64,000 nt of DNA, taken from positions 1,364,001 to 1,428,000 of the forward strand of contig NZ_CP107945.1 of assembly GCF_036057275.1 (NCBI RefSeq). The letters are read 5' to 3'. This document shows, in pieces, positions 34,266-42,744 of the stretch; position 1 is the first letter of the stretch, and every line of letters starts with the position of its first letter. Below the pieces are notes generated by a model. The model was given only the letters and a program-made list of their open reading frames with translations, searched no databases and had not been told where the DNA came from. The translations under genes and the position numbers were made by a program. Source of the stretch: Streptomyces sp. NBC_00390 (lineage in GTDB: Bacteria > Actinomycetota > Actinomycetes > Streptomycetales > Streptomycetaceae).

Positions 34266-34976
34266 ATGAACCACGCCAAGGAGACTCGGCGCGAAGGTGA
34301 ACGGCTGCACATCAATGGCGCCGACGGGGCCATGGAGTCCGGCACGGTTGCCGTACCCGCGCTCCACGGCTTGGAGGGCGATGAATCCCACAGCCTGCCC
34401 AGGGACCACACACAGGCGATCCTGGAGACGACCAAGCAGGTGGCCTCACTGCTGAAGATGTCTGGATATCCCTTCGCACTGGCCGGCAGTGTCGCGGCGC
34501 ACGCACACGGAGTCCCCGCGGTCCTCAAGCACGACACGGACTTCTGCATCAGACACGAGGACGTCGACGGGGTTGTCGAGGCGCTGCGCCAGGGCGGAGT
34601 CGAAATCGTGCCGGCACCGGAGGACTGGCTGGTCAAGGCCCGGGCGGGCGGCGAGGAGATCGACCTGATCTTCGAGCTGGCCCACCGACCGGTGACCAGC
34701 GAGATGCTGGAGAGCGCGCCCGTGCTCCCCGTCGACTCCGTGCGGATGTCGGTCCTGACACCGTACGACCTCTTGAGCAGTCGGCTCGCCGCCCTGTCCG
34801 AGCACCACTGCGACTTCGGCCCGCTGCTCACGATCGCCCGGACACTGCGCGAGCTCATCGACTGGGACGCGCTGCGGGCCGAGCACCAGCAGGAGCCGCT
34901 GCCGGACGCCTTCTTGTATCTCCTCGAGCGGCTGGGCGTCATCGAGCCCAGGGAGCCAGGGGAGGCCCGGCCATGA
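34266..34976 (+). CDS. nucleotidyltransferase-fold protein
   Basis: 236 residues. The minimal nucleotidyltransferase core is visible: FALAGSVAAHAHGVP (G-S loop) followed by KHDTDFCIR (hDxDh catalytic aspartates) and EEIDLIFELAHRPV with the third acidic residue. SVRMSVLTPYDLLSSRLAALSEHHCDF suggests an AbiEii/MNT-type arrangement. Its nucleotide and target are unknown; AbiEii-like enzymes include tRNA-modifying toxins, but no AbiEi-like antitoxin is adjacent. ATG 34266 follows GGAG by 7 bases. First gene of a tight operon with the BON and metallophosphoesterase genes (ATGA overlaps), behind a sigmaB-like promoter. Confidence 0.75.
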   Translation: MNHAKETRREGERLHINGADGAMESGTVAVPALHGLEGDESHSLPRDHTQAILETTKQVASLLKMSGYPFALAGSVAAHAHGVPAVLKHDTDFCIRHEDVDGVVEALRQGGVEIVPAPEDWLVKARAGGEEIDLIFELAHRPVTSEMLESAPVLPVDSVRMSVLTPYDLLSSRLAALSEHHCDFGPLLTIARTLRELIDWDALRAEHQQEPLPDAFLYLLERLGVIEPREPGEARP

Positions 34977-35233
34977 CTCCCACCGGCACCGGCGAGAACG
35001 AGTACCGCATCGCGCGCCTGCGCGAGCGTCTCGCCGGTGACGACCTCGCCGAACTGGGCATAAGCATCGAGGAGCGCGGTGGTGCCGTGCTGCTCTGCGG
35101 CACCGTCGCCACTGCGTCCCACCGGGACGAGATCCTGCGCATCGCAGCAGAGACCATCGGCGACAGCCCTGTCCGCTCCGACCTGGTCATCGCCTCCACC
35201 GCCGCCCCCGACCGGCGGGAGGACCTCCCGTGA
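34973..35233 (+). CDS. BON-domain protein
   Basis: 86 residues that are essentially one BON domain: YRIARLRERLAGDDLAELGISIEERGGAVLLCGTVATASHRDEILRIAAETIGDSPVRSDLVI. BON domains bind phospholipid or other hydrophobic surfaces in OsmY and related stress proteins. It has no signal peptide, so this copy acts in the cytoplasm or at the inner membrane face. It overlaps both neighbours by four bases, so the three proteins are probably made in fixed ratio. Confidence 0.82.
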   Translation: MTPTGTGENEYRIARLRERLAGDDLAELGISIEERGGAVLLCGTVATASHRDEILRIAAETIGDSPVRSDLVIASTAAPDRREDLP

Positions 35234-35982
35234 TCCGGATAGCTGCCGTCGGCGACATCCATCTCGGCGAGGACTGCCGGGGTTTGCTCAGGCCCGCCTT
35301 CGACACCCTCGGGGAGTGCGCCGACATGCTGCTGCTCGCGGGCGATCTCACTCGCCACGGCACGGTCGCGGAGGCCGAGGTCGTCGCTGCGGAAGTGGCA
35401 AACCTGGCGGTTCCGGTCGTCGCGGTCCTCGGCAATCACGACTACCACAGCAACCGAGAGGCCGAGGTGACGGCTGTGCTGAGCGAAGTCGGCGTCACTG
35501 TCCTCGAGGGCGACGGCACCGTGCTGGACATCCGCGGTACCAACGTCGGCATCGCCGGTACCAAAGGCTTCGGCGGTGGTTACGCCGGCCGGAGCGCCGG
35601 CGAGTTCGGTGAGCCGGTGATGAGGGAGTTCGTCCGCTACACCCGCCGCTTGGCGGCGAGCCTGCGCCGCGCGCTCGACACGCTCGCGGAGGAGGGCAGC
35701 GCCGTTCGGATCGCTCTGACGCACTTCTCACCGGTACCGGACACCCTCGCCGGCGAGCCGCCCGAGATCTATCCGTTCCTGGGCAGCTATCTGCTGGCCG
35801 AGGCGGTGGACGAGGGCGGGGCGGACCTGGCCGTCCACGGCCACGCGCACCGCGGCGTAGAGCACGGCATGACGGCGGGTGGCGTACGCGTACGGAATGT
35901 GGCCCAGCCCGTGATCGGCCGCGCGTTCGCCGTCTACCACCTGCAGACGCCGCAGACGTCATTGACGCCTCGGACGCCATGA
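35230..35982 (+). CDS. metallophosphoesterase
   Basis: 250 residues. All calcineurin-like motifs are visible in order: AVGDIHLGE (D-x-H), LLLAGDLTRHG (G-D), VLGNHDYHSN (G-N-H-D), ALTHFSP (H) and VHGHAHRG (G-H-x-H). It is a two-metal phosphodiesterase or phosphatase in the cytoplasm; its substrate (nucleotide, cyclic nucleotide or phosphoprotein) cannot be told. GTG start overlapping the BON gene. Coupling with a nucleotidyltransferase in one operon suggests opposing addition and removal of a nucleotidyl group (inference). Confidence 0.9.
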   Translation: MIRIAAVGDIHLGEDCRGLLRPAFDTLGECADMLLLAGDLTRHGTVAEAEVVAAEVANLAVPVVAVLGNHDYHSNREAEVTAVLSEVGVTVLEGDGTVLDIRGTNVGIAGTKGFGGGYAGRSAGEFGEPVMREFVRYTRRLAASLRRALDTLAEEGSAVRIALTHFSPVPDTLAGEPPEIYPFLGSYLLAEAVDEGGADLAVHGHAHRGVEHGMTAGGVRVRNVAQPVIGRAFAVYHLQTPQTSLTPRTP

Positions 35983-36070
35983 CAGCGGAGCAAACGGGGC
36001 ATCCGCCGGGTATGACTGTCGGCAGGCCCGATTCCGGTCCCGTGTGACCCCCTGGCCTGGAGTCCGGCGG

Positions 36071-36101
36071 CACGTCCGGGGCGCAACCGTCCCCGGACGT
36101 G
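36071..36101. terminator. bidirectional terminator
   Basis: CACGTCCGGGG (36071-36081) pairs perfectly with 36091-36101 across a 9-base loop, between the convergent metallophosphoesterase and YbdK-type genes. Confidence 0.8.
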
Positions 36102-36151
36102 GGCACGGGACGACGTACAGCTTTTGAGGGGAGGCCGCGCAGGGCGGCTGA

Positions 36152-37261
36152 TCAGGGACGCGGGCGCTGTTCTCTGGTGAGGTGCACGCACTCGGTGACG
36201 ACGTCGCGGAGACTGCCGGTCCGTTCCAGGATCGCGCGTTGCAGGGACGCTCCGTTGCCCGTCCTCAGCAGTCCGGCCAGTGCTTCCTGGGCGGGACGTG
36301 TGTCGCCGTGGTCGTCGAGTGCGTCGCGCACGTGGTCGAACAGGGCGGTCACCACGGTTTCCGCGGGCGCAGGACGCATCGTCCGGGGGTGAAGTAGCCG
36401 GTTTTCCAGGCCGTAGCGGGAAGCCTGCCATGCGGCGAGTCTCAGCAGGAGCTCGCCGTGGCGTGCCGGGGGCGCTCCAGCCTGCCACTGGCGGGCAGCG
36501 GTCTCGACCAGGCCGCGGATGAGGACAGCGAGGAGCACGGTCGAGTCCGGGTTCAGACAGACGTCCGCGACCCGGACTTCGACCGTGGGGTAGCGGTGGG
36601 AGAGCCGGGCGTCGAAGTAGATCATTCCTTCGTCCCGGAGGACTCCGGTGCCGATCATGTCCCGAACTTGTTGGTGGTAGTGGTCGGCGGAGCCGAAGAT
36701 CTGCGCCGGTCCGGCGGAGGGCCAGCGCCCCCAGACCTGGCTGCGGTAGCTGCTGTAGTGGCTGTCCTGGCCTTGCCAGAACGGAGAGTTGGCGCTCAGG
36801 GCGATCAGGACGGACAGCCAGGGGCGGATCCGGTCCAGGACGGCGACGCCCTCTTCGTCGGAGTCCACGGAGATGTGGACATGACATCCGCAGGTGAGCT
36901 GTTCCTGCGCGGTGAGCCCGAAGCGTTCGGCCATCCAGTGGTAACGCCTGCCGCCGGCCACGGACGGACTGACCGGGAGAGGCGACGTGGCGAGGGCCGC
37001 GACGGCGACCCCCATGTCCTCGGCGTGTTGCGCCGCCTCGGCCCGGCACCGTCGGATCTCGGCCGCGAGTTCCTCCATCCGGGTCTGTGGCCGGGTGGCG
37101 AACTCCAGTTGCTGACGATGCAGCTCCGACTCGAAGACCTGCTCCTCACCCGCCGCGGCGTCCCTTGATGCCACGGCCAGCACAGCCGCCGAGACCGCCC
37201 GGGGTTCACCCGTCTGCGCGTCCACCAGGAGGAGTTCCTCCTCCACTCCCACGCTGCGCAC
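36152..37261 (-). CDS. YbdK-type carboxylate-amine ligase (GCS2 family)
   Basis: ATP-dependent ligase of 369 residues of the glutamate-cysteine ligase type-2 group. Seen: SVGVEEELLLVDAQTGE at the N-terminus, QLEFATRPQT, GCHVHISVDSDEEGVAVLDRIRPWL, LSANSPFWQGQDSHYSSYRSQVW and SHRYPTVEVRVADVC. E. coli YbdK has weak gamma-glutamylcysteine synthetase activity; the physiological substrate in actinomycetes is unclear, since they use mycothiol. The GTG at 37261 sits eight bases after GAGGAGG, rejecting the longer frame. Placed among stress-type genes, facing the metallophosphoesterase. Confidence 0.87.
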   Translation of the reverse strand: MRSVGVEEELLLVDAQTGEPRAVSAAVLAVASRDAAAGEEQVFESELHRQQLEFATRPQTRMEELAAEIRRCRAEAAQHAEDMGVAVAALATSPLPVSPSVAGGRRYHWMAERFGLTAQEQLTCGCHVHISVDSDEEGVAVLDRIRPWLSVLIALSANSPFWQGQDSHYSSYRSQVWGRWPSAGPAQIFGSADHYHQQVRDMIGTGVLRDEGMIYFDARLSHRYPTVEVRVADVCLNPDSTVLLAVLIRGLVETAARQWQAGAPPARHGELLLRLAAWQASRYGLENRLLHPRTMRPAPAETVVTALFDHVRDALDDHGDTRPAQEALAGLLRTGNGASLQRAILERTGSLRDVVTECVHLTREQRPRP

Positions 37262-37584
37262 GGCTCGCGCCTCCTCGCCGGTGTTCCCGCTCAGGAGGAC
37301 CCGGAGCCGAGCGCGTCCAGGTCCTCTCCCAGCGAGGTAACGATACGGACCGGGGCGTACGGCCTGTGGTAACCGGCAGCTTCGCACGGCGGGCCGAGGG
37401 CCCGGCGACGTACACCGACGCTTCCTCCCGGAGCCTCACCAGGAGAGCCGGCACGGCCGGGTCGGCGGACGTGACCGGCTTCGTGTCCATCACAATGGCC
37501 CGGCCTCGCCGGCGCCTCCGGCCCGAGGCCGCCGCCCAGGGTGATGACCCAGGCGTTGGACGTTCCAGCCGACGGCCGTTCCGC
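37262..37584. other. region between YbdK gene and decayed permease
   Basis: A 320-base stretch. A leftward frame from ATG 37490 (DTKPVTSADPAVPALLVRLR...) has good third-position GC for about 45 codons and then degenerates into Arg/Pro-rich sequence. It may be another gene remnant; I do not call it. The promoter of the YbdK gene must lie here. Confidence 0.35.
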
Positions 37585-37766
37585 TCAGCCTTCGACGCCG
37601 GTCGCGGTATGCGGGGCGCCGACGGGCTTGGACTCCGGTGAGCCGCGCTGACGGAGGTAGACGGACAGAATGGCCATGGAAGCCACTGCCAGAAGTTCGG
37701 ACTGCCAGTTCTGCAGGGAACGGCTCCAGAAGTCGGCGGAGACCAAATACTCCGCCCAGTTTCCGA
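37585..37766 (-). pseudogene. DUF6766-like membrane protein remnant (C-terminus)
   Basis: Read leftward in a frame different from the permease fragment: WAEYLVSADFWSRSLQNWQS, then ELLAVASMAILSVYLRQRGS and PESKPVGAPHTATGVEG, then TGA (37585-37587). This is a textbook C-terminal part of the DUF6766 membrane family (the 'NWQSE...L-RQRGSPESK' signature). Its start and first helices are missing; the sequence begins directly at the truncated permease. Confidence 0.65.
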
Positions 37767-37997
37767 GTTCTTGAGCAGTGCCAGGAGCAGCAGAGTCACC
37801 GCTGCCATGAAGTCCCCGGCGAACAGCTGCCAGGCCAGGCTCAGCCCTGCGATGGGCACAGCGATCGTGCCGGCTACCAGGGCCAGGCAGAACGCGGTGA
37901 AGAGCGGGGAACTGCTGAGCCGCGAAACGGCCTCGGCCAGGCGCGCGAACCGGCCGCGCTCCTCACCTCCGCGATCGGCGGGATGCTGGATCGTCAT
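37760..37997 (-). pseudogene. low-affinity iron permease-like remnant (N-terminus)
   Basis: ATG 37997 overlaps the udgX stop (ATGA). The frame gives RFARLAEAVSRLSSSPLFTA, then the helix FCLALVAGTIAVPIAGLSLAW, and VTLLLLALLKNSE, the first half of a low-affinity iron permease-family protein (the family continues after LLQNSQ/LLKNSE with a soluble tail). After NSE it changes frame directly into the DUF6766 remnant. The open frame continues to 37206 as Arg/Pro-rich nonsense, which could still be translated as an aberrant tail. Confidence 0.6.
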
Positions 37998-38692
37998 GCG
38001 TCCCGGGTACCCCTCCGGCCATCCAGAACCCCCGCGACGACCCTCAGATCCGCAACGAGACCCCGGTAGACCGGCTCGCGGTCCTTGGCGCGCAGCACGG
38101 CCGACGGATGGATCGTGGCGACGAGCCCCCGCACCCCGCGGCCGGAGTCGCCGTCGGGACCGGGCCAGGGCAGCAGGGCACCCCGCCGCTCAGTCACCCG
38201 GAACGACGGCCCGAGCAGGGACTTCCCCGCCGTGGCGCCCAAGGCAACCACCACCTCAGGTGCCACGACCCGCAGTTCGGCATGGAGCCACGGCCGACAC
38301 GCCGTCATCTCGCGCAGGTTCGGTGCCTGGTGGATCCGGCGCTTGCGTCCCTCGGCGACGGTGAACTTGAAGTGCTTGACCGCATTGGTGACATACGCCT
38401 GCTCCGGGTCGATACCCGCTTCCCCGAGCGCCCGCATCAGGACCTTCCCGGCCGGGCCCACGAACGGCCTGCCCTGCCGGTCCTCCTGGTCGCCCGGCTG
38501 CTCGCCGATGAGCATGACGCGTGCGGAGGCTTCCCCCTCGCCGAACACCGTCTGCGTCGCGTTCCGGTACAGCGGGCATCCGCGGCACTCGGCCGCCGCC
38601 CTGCGCAGCCCGGGCAGACCCGCGCGCCGACGGGGCAGGAACGGTGTGGCGTCGTGCCCCTGGCCCTCGTGCTCCCCAGGAGCTGTCTCCAT
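37994..38692 (-). CDS. udgX: UdgX-type uracil-DNA-binding/glycosylase protein
   Basis: 232 residues of the UDG superfamily, UdgX branch. GEQPGDQEDRQGRPFVGPAGK (about 63-83) is the motif-1 region. The R-loop KRRIH (117-121) is diagnostic: its His (here 121, equivalent to His109 of M. smegmatis UdgX) becomes covalently linked to the abasic site after uracil excision. IHPSAVLRA (194-202) is the C-terminal motif. Cys36, Cys39 and Cys132 are likely 4Fe-4S ligands; the fourth ligand is not obvious to me. ATG 38692 follows GAGAGG. Role: protecting uracil-derived abasic sites by suicide crosslinking. It is coupled to the remains of an iron permease. Confidence 0.9.
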   Translation of the reverse strand: METAPGEHEGQGHDATPFLPRRRAGLPGLRRAAAECRGCPLYRNATQTVFGEGEASARVMLIGEQPGDQEDRQGRPFVGPAGKVLMRALGEAGIDPEQAYVTNAVKHFKFTVAEGRKRRIHQAPNLREMTACRPWLHAELRVVAPEVVVALGATAGKSLLGPSFRVTERRGALLPWPGPDGDSGRGVRGLVATIHPSAVLRAKDREPVYRGLVADLRVVAGVLDGRRGTRDA

Positions 38693-38994
38693 AAGCAGCA
38701 GCCTCTCGTCACACCTGCCGTGGCAACGCCCTCCGGGGCCGGGCGGGGGTACCGTACCCAGGCTCACCCTCCGCCCGCGCGGGGCGACCCGCAAACGCGA
38801 GAGCGGAGCGGCATCAACCGTCGACCGGAAGGGTAAGGGGCCTAGGCTACTGTGCCCCTATACTGCGGCATGTGCTTTTTCGGTCTCGGAGGCTGACGGA
38901 AACGCCGCACGGGAGTCTCCGGTTCAGCTGAAGGCATGCCCCGGACGGGCGCCCCGGCGCCCGCAAGTTGGAGCTCGGACTGTGCCGACGGAGA
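38693..38994. other. gap between hemC and udgX
   Basis: 302 bases. GGGTAC-C-GTACCC dyad near 38749-38761. A rightward TATACT (38859-38864) is followed six bases later by an ATG at 38870 with an eight-codon frame (MCFFGLGG, stop). A short stem CGGGCG/CGCCCG (38946-38963) may terminate the leftward hemC transcript. No full gene. Confidence 0.35.
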
Positions 38995-39957
38995 TCACGC
39001 AGGGCAGCCCGGTCCGTGCGGGATGCTGTCGATGAGGTCACGCGCGCCCTGCCGCAGGAGAGCAACGGCGACAGAGGTGCCGAGGGTGGCGGGGTCGAGG
39101 CGTCCGGCCCATTCGTGGGCATTGAGGACGGTTTTGCCGTCGGGGGTGAACACGCAAGCGCGCAAGGACAGTTCGCCGCTGCGTTCGGCCTTGGCGTAGC
39201 CGGCGATGGGGCTGTTGCAGTGGCCTTGGAGGACATGGAGGAACATGCGCTCCGCGGTCGCCTCGCGGTGCGTGTCGGGGTGCCCGAGATCGCTGACGGT
39301 CTCGATGAGGGCGGTGTCGTCCTCGCGGCACTGCAGGGCCAGGATCCCGGCGCCGATCGGCGGCATCATCTGCTCGGGTGACAGGACCTCGGTGACCACG
39401 TCCATGCGGCCGATCCGCTCCAGCCCAGAGGCTGCCAGCAGCAAGGCGTCGGCCTCGCCGGAGGCGAGTTTGTCCAGGCGGCGGTTGGCGTTGCCACGGA
39501 ACGGGACACACTGCAGATGCGGGTGGGAGGCCGCGAGCTGCGCGATGCGGCGGACCGAGGAGGTGCCGATCCGGGCACCGGGCGGCAGCTCGTCCAGGCT
39601 GAGGCCGCCGGGGTGGATGAGGGCGTCGCGAATGTCGTCGCGCTTGAGAAAGGCGGCGAAGGTGGTGCCGGCCGGGAGCGGACGGTCGGCGGGGACGTCC
39701 TTGACGCAGTGGACGGCGAGGTCCGCTTCTCCGGCGATGAGGGCGGCGTCAACCTCCTTGGTGAAGGCGCCCTTGCCCTCGACCTGAGCAAGGTCGCCCA
39801 TCCACTTGTCACCGGTCGTCTTCACCGGGACCACCGTGGTGGCGATCCGGGGGTGGAGCGCGGCCAGTTCGGCGCGGACGCGCTCCACCTGGGCCAGGGC
39901 CATCGGGGAGTCGCGGGAGACGATACGGATCAGCTCAGGGGCGGACATGCTGCCCAC
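38995..39957 (-). CDS. hemC: hydroxymethylbilane synthase (probable second copy)
   Basis: Porphobilinogen deaminase: head-to-tail joining of four porphobilinogens in tetrapyrrole synthesis, cytoplasmic. 320 residues. Landmarks: HCVKDVPAD (catalytic Asp/Lys region), [11 protein letters not shown] and [12 protein letters not shown] (substrate arginines), and [15 protein letters not shown] with the Cys that holds the dipyrromethane cofactor. The start is GTG 39957 (GAGGG six bases upstream) or ATG 39948. No other hem gene is near. Streptomyces normally carry hemC with hemA/hemB/hemD elsewhere, so this is probably a paralogue; that cannot be checked in this window. A methyltransferase remnant lies directly upstream. 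Confidence 0.88.
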   Translation of the reverse strand: MGSMSAPELIRIVSRDSPMALAQVERVRAELAALHPRIATTVVPVKTTGDKWMGDLAQVEGKGAFTKEVDAALIAGEADLAVHCVKDVPADRPLPAGTTFAAFLKRDDIRDALIHPGGLSLDELPPGARIGTSSVRRIAQLAASHPHLQCVPFRGNANRRLDKLASGEADALLLAASGLERIGRMDVVTEVLSPEQMMPPIGAGILALQCREDDTALIETVSDLGHPDTHREATAERMFLHVLQGHCNSPIAGYAKAERSGELSLRACVFTPDGKTVLNAHEWAGRLDPATLGTSVAVALLRQGARDLIDSIPHGPGCPA

Positions 39958-40084
39958 GATAGACCCTCGGCCTCGAGTCCCGATGAACAGACCCGAGGCC
40001 CATCTCAGCGGTGTGACAAGCAGGTTGGGGTGTTCGGGCAGGCGTGCGAGGAAGGCGCCGGCCCGGGGCCGGTGGTCGTCTGCC

Positions 40085-40283
40085 TGACCGCGACCGCCTG
40101 CACCGCCGGGTCGGCTCGACAGTGGTCAGGCGGGCGATGGGAGCCATACCGCGGAGCAGCCAGCACGTGCCGGCGCCGACGCCGAGCTCCACCAGGTGCT
40201 CGGGGTGACCAGAACGCGCCGGTGCGCTCCTCGCAGGACATCGCGACGCCGAACGCGGCCGCGTCGGTGAGGACGGCGGGCAC
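40085..40283 (-). pseudogene. SAM-dependent methyltransferase remnant
   Basis: Read leftward from 40283: LTDAAAFGVAMSCEERTGA in one frame, then HLVELGVGAGTCWLLRGMAP and IARLTTVEP in another, then DPAVQAVA back in the first. Together these are motif I (E-L-G-x-G-x-G-T) and motif II of a class-I methyltransferase, broken by at least two frameshifts and lacking the C-terminal half. Confidence 0.6.
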
Positions 40284-40307
40284 GTCCCGGGAGCGCCCGG
40301 CGTCATG

Positions 40308-40343
40308 CCGAAGGACCGGGCCCCGGAGCGCCCGGTCCTTCGG
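40308..40343. terminator. terminator of the liv operon
   Basis: Perfect 13-bp stem CCGAAGGACCGGG (40308-40320) with 40331-40343, 10-base loop, beginning 12 bases past the leftward livK stop. Confidence 0.85.
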
Positions 40344-40354
40344 ATGGGTGGAGG

Positions 40355-41608
40355 TCAGCCGGCCGGGTTGAAGGACTCGGCCGCCTTGGACGCGGTCGCG
40401 GGGCGGACCACCTTCAGTCCGCCGGGGACCTTGCTGTCCGGCTTCATGATCAGGCTCTGCCGGGTGGAAGGCGCGGCCGGGTCCGAGAAGTCGTGCGTGA
40501 TGCCGAAGCCGCTGTCGTACGCCTTGAGAGTCAGCAGCGCCTTGTCGATGCCCGCCCGGGTCAGGTCCTTGTCCGCACAGGCCTTCTTCAGCACCTCACC
40601 GTAGATCTTCGCCGCGGTGTATCCCGCGACCACGCCGTTGTCGAGACCGTCCTTGGGGTAGGCCGCCTTGTACTCCTTCGCAAGGGTGGCCGGGCCCGCC
40701 TCGGGAGCGCCGATGGGGAGCGTGGAGGCGGCAACGTAGAAGTCCTTCTTCAGCGCCGGGCCGGCCGGGGTGGCGAGCAGCTGAGGCGCGAACGCGGAGC
40801 TGTTGCCTATGACGGGGACCTTGAAGCCGCCGGCCGCTGCGACGCCGACCAGAGAGGCTGCCTGGCGCGGCCCCGCGCTGAGGACAATGGCCTTGACGCC
40901 AGCCTTCTTCAGGGCCGCGACCTGCGCGGACATGTCGTTGTCGGTCGGCTTGATCTTCTGCTCGACGACCTTCAGTCCGGCCTGCTCGGCCGCGTACCTG
41001 GAGCCGGTCAGGGCGTTCTCCCCGTAGTCTCCCTCGAAGAAGACATGGCCGATCTTGTCGCCCTTGGAGATGCGCTTCTCGGCGAGCAGGAACTCGACGG
41101 CATTGATGGTCTCGATGTCGTACGTGGCCCCCACGACGCGGATGTACGGGCTGCCGAGCAGAGTGGCGGACCAGGCCTGCGGCACTACCAGTGCCTTGTC
41201 CTGACCGTCGATGCGCTGCTTCATGGCCGCGACGAACGGCGAGCCGATGAACTGGCTGAAGCCGAGCACCTTCGGCGCGAGTTCGGTGTATCCGGCGACG
41301 GCCTTCTGCGGATCGTAGCCATGGTCGCGGACGGTCAGTTCGATCTTCCGGTCGCAGATGCCGCCCGCAGCGTTGGTCTGCTTCGCCCACAGCTGCTGGG
41401 CCTGGGTGACGCTCTTGCCGAGCGAGGCGTAGACGCCGGTCATGTCGGTGAGGACGCCGAGGCTGATCGTCTTGTCGGTGACGCCCACGCCGGTCTTCAC
41501 TCCGCCGGCGCCCTTGTGGCCTTCGTCGCCGCCGGTTGCCTTCCCGCTGCATCCTGCGACGGTGAGCGCCAGCACGGCCAGGGCCGCGGCACAGGTTCTT
41601 GATTTCAT
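40355..41608 (-). CDS. livK: branched-chain amino-acid-type ABC transporter substrate-binding lipoprotein
   Basis: 417 residues. Lipoprotein signal LALTVAGC (Cys20), then a type-I periplasmic-binding fold of the Leu/Ile/Val family: ISLGVLTDMTGVYASLGKSV near the N-terminus (ligand loop), IGHVFFEGDYGENALTGSRYA and VKAIVLSAGPRQAASLVGV. It captures the ligand outside the membrane for the LivH/LivM channel. Ligands of this family include branched-chain amino acids, urea, amides and aromatic acids, so specificity is open. Last gene of livFGHMK, overlapping livM by ATGA and followed by a strong terminator. Confidence 0.9.
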   Translation of the reverse strand: MKSRTCAAALAVLALTVAGCSGKATGGDEGHKGAGGVKTGVGVTDKTISLGVLTDMTGVYASLGKSVTQAQQLWAKQTNAAGGICDRKIELTVRDHGYDPQKAVAGYTELAPKVLGFSQFIGSPFVAAMKQRIDGQDKALVVPQAWSATLLGSPYIRVVGATYDIETINAVEFLLAEKRISKGDKIGHVFFEGDYGENALTGSRYAAEQAGLKVVEQKIKPTDNDMSAQVAALKKAGVKAIVLSAGPRQAASLVGVAAAGGFKVPVIGNSSAFAPQLLATPAGPALKKDFYVAASTLPIGAPEAGPATLAKEYKAAYPKDGLDNGVVAGYTAAKIYGEVLKKACADKDLTRAGIDKALLTLKAYDSGFGITHDFSDPAAPSTRQSLIMKPDSKVPGGLKVVRPATASKAAESFNPAG

Positions 41609-42744
41609 GATTTCTCCCGAGGGGAAGGAGTGGGGCGGGTGAGCCCGCCGGGCAGGAACAGCACGACCGCGACGACCGCCGCGCCGTACAGATAGCGGGA
41701 CGCCTCGGCCGGTGCCACGCCGCCCGTGCCAGGGGCGGAGACCAGCGGAAGAGCGTCGCTGTAGTAGGTCAGGATCTGGGGCAGCAGGGAGACGAAGACC
41801 GCGCCGACGACCGCGCCGACGACCGTGCCGAGGCCGCCGATGACGATCATGGCGAGGAATTCGAGGGACAGGAGCATGCCGAAGTACTCGGGGACCGTGC
41901 GCTGGAAGACCAGGGCGAGCAGGACGCCCGCGAGACCCGCGTACATCGAGGACAGGACGAACACCGCGGCGCGGTAGCGAGCGACGGGCACGCCCATCAC
42001 TCCGGCAGCGATGCGGTGGTCGCGCAGGGCGTTCATGGCCCGGCCCGGCCGGCCGCGCAGCACGCCCCGGGCGAAGAGACCGCCGGCGAGGAGCGCGAGC
42101 AGCGCCACGTACCAGAGCTTCTCCATCGACTGGAACGGCACGGCCGCGACCACTACAGCACTGTCGTCGAAGTCGAAGCCGAACAGGGACAGCGGCGGAA
42201 CGGAGCGGCCGTTGAAACCGCCCGTCAGATCACGGGCGTTGAACAGCACATGCTGACCGATGAAGATCAGCGCCAGGGTGGCGATGCCGAGGTACGCGCC
42301 GCGCAACCGTCCCGCGATGGGACTGAACAGGCCGCCCGCGGCACCGGCGAGCAGCACGGCGAGTACGGCGGCGAGCCAGGTGGGCAGTCCCAGGCCGACG
42401 AGCTGGTGCCCGTTCTCGGAATCGTCCGCGCCCGCCAGGATGCAGTAGCTGTACGCGCCGACGGCGAGGAAGAAGGCGTGCCCCATGGACAGCTGCCCGG
42501 TGGCTCCGGTGAGGAGATTGATGCCGATTGCTCCGATCGCGGCTGCCATGGCGAACAGGCCGGCCTGGAGCCAGAAGCGGTCGAGATAGAAGGGGAGGCC
42601 GAGCAGCAGGAGAGCGAGGGCCGGCCAGGCGTAGCTGCGGGGGCGCCGCAGGTCGAGGCGGCGGACCGGACGGTCGGGCGCCGGGTCGGAACGCAGGGGA
42701 CGGAGGCGGGCGCGCAGGCCGCCCGGGCTCAGGGTGTCAGACAC
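41605..42744 (-). CDS. livM: ABC transporter permease (LivM type)
   Basis: 379 residues, integral membrane permease with about 9-10 helices after a charged 35-residue N-terminus. The family segments GINLLTGATGQLSMGHAFFLAVGAY, LRGAYLGIATLALIFI and AVFVLSSMYAGLAGVLLAL are visible; LRDHRIAAGVMGVPVARYR is the cytoplasmic loop that docks on the ATPases. Overlaps livH by 8 bases and livK by 4. Forms the channel with LivH. Confidence 0.92.
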   Translation of the reverse strand: MSDTLSPGGLRARLRPLRSDPAPDRPVRRLDLRRPRSYAWPALALLLLGLPFYLDRFWLQAGLFAMAAAIGAIGINLLTGATGQLSMGHAFFLAVGAYSYCILAGADDSENGHQLVGLGLPTWLAAVLAVLLAGAAGGLFSPIAGRLRGAYLGIATLALIFIGQHVLFNARDLTGGFNGRSVPPLSLFGFDFDDSAVVVAAVPFQSMEKLWYVALLALLAGGLFARGVLRGRPGRAMNALRDHRIAAGVMGVPVARYRAAVFVLSSMYAGLAGVLLALVFQRTVPEYFGMLLSLEFLAMIVIGGLGTVVGAVVGAVFVSLLPQILTYYSDALPLVSAPGTGGVAPAEASRYLYGAAVVAVVLFLPGGLTRPTPSPREKS

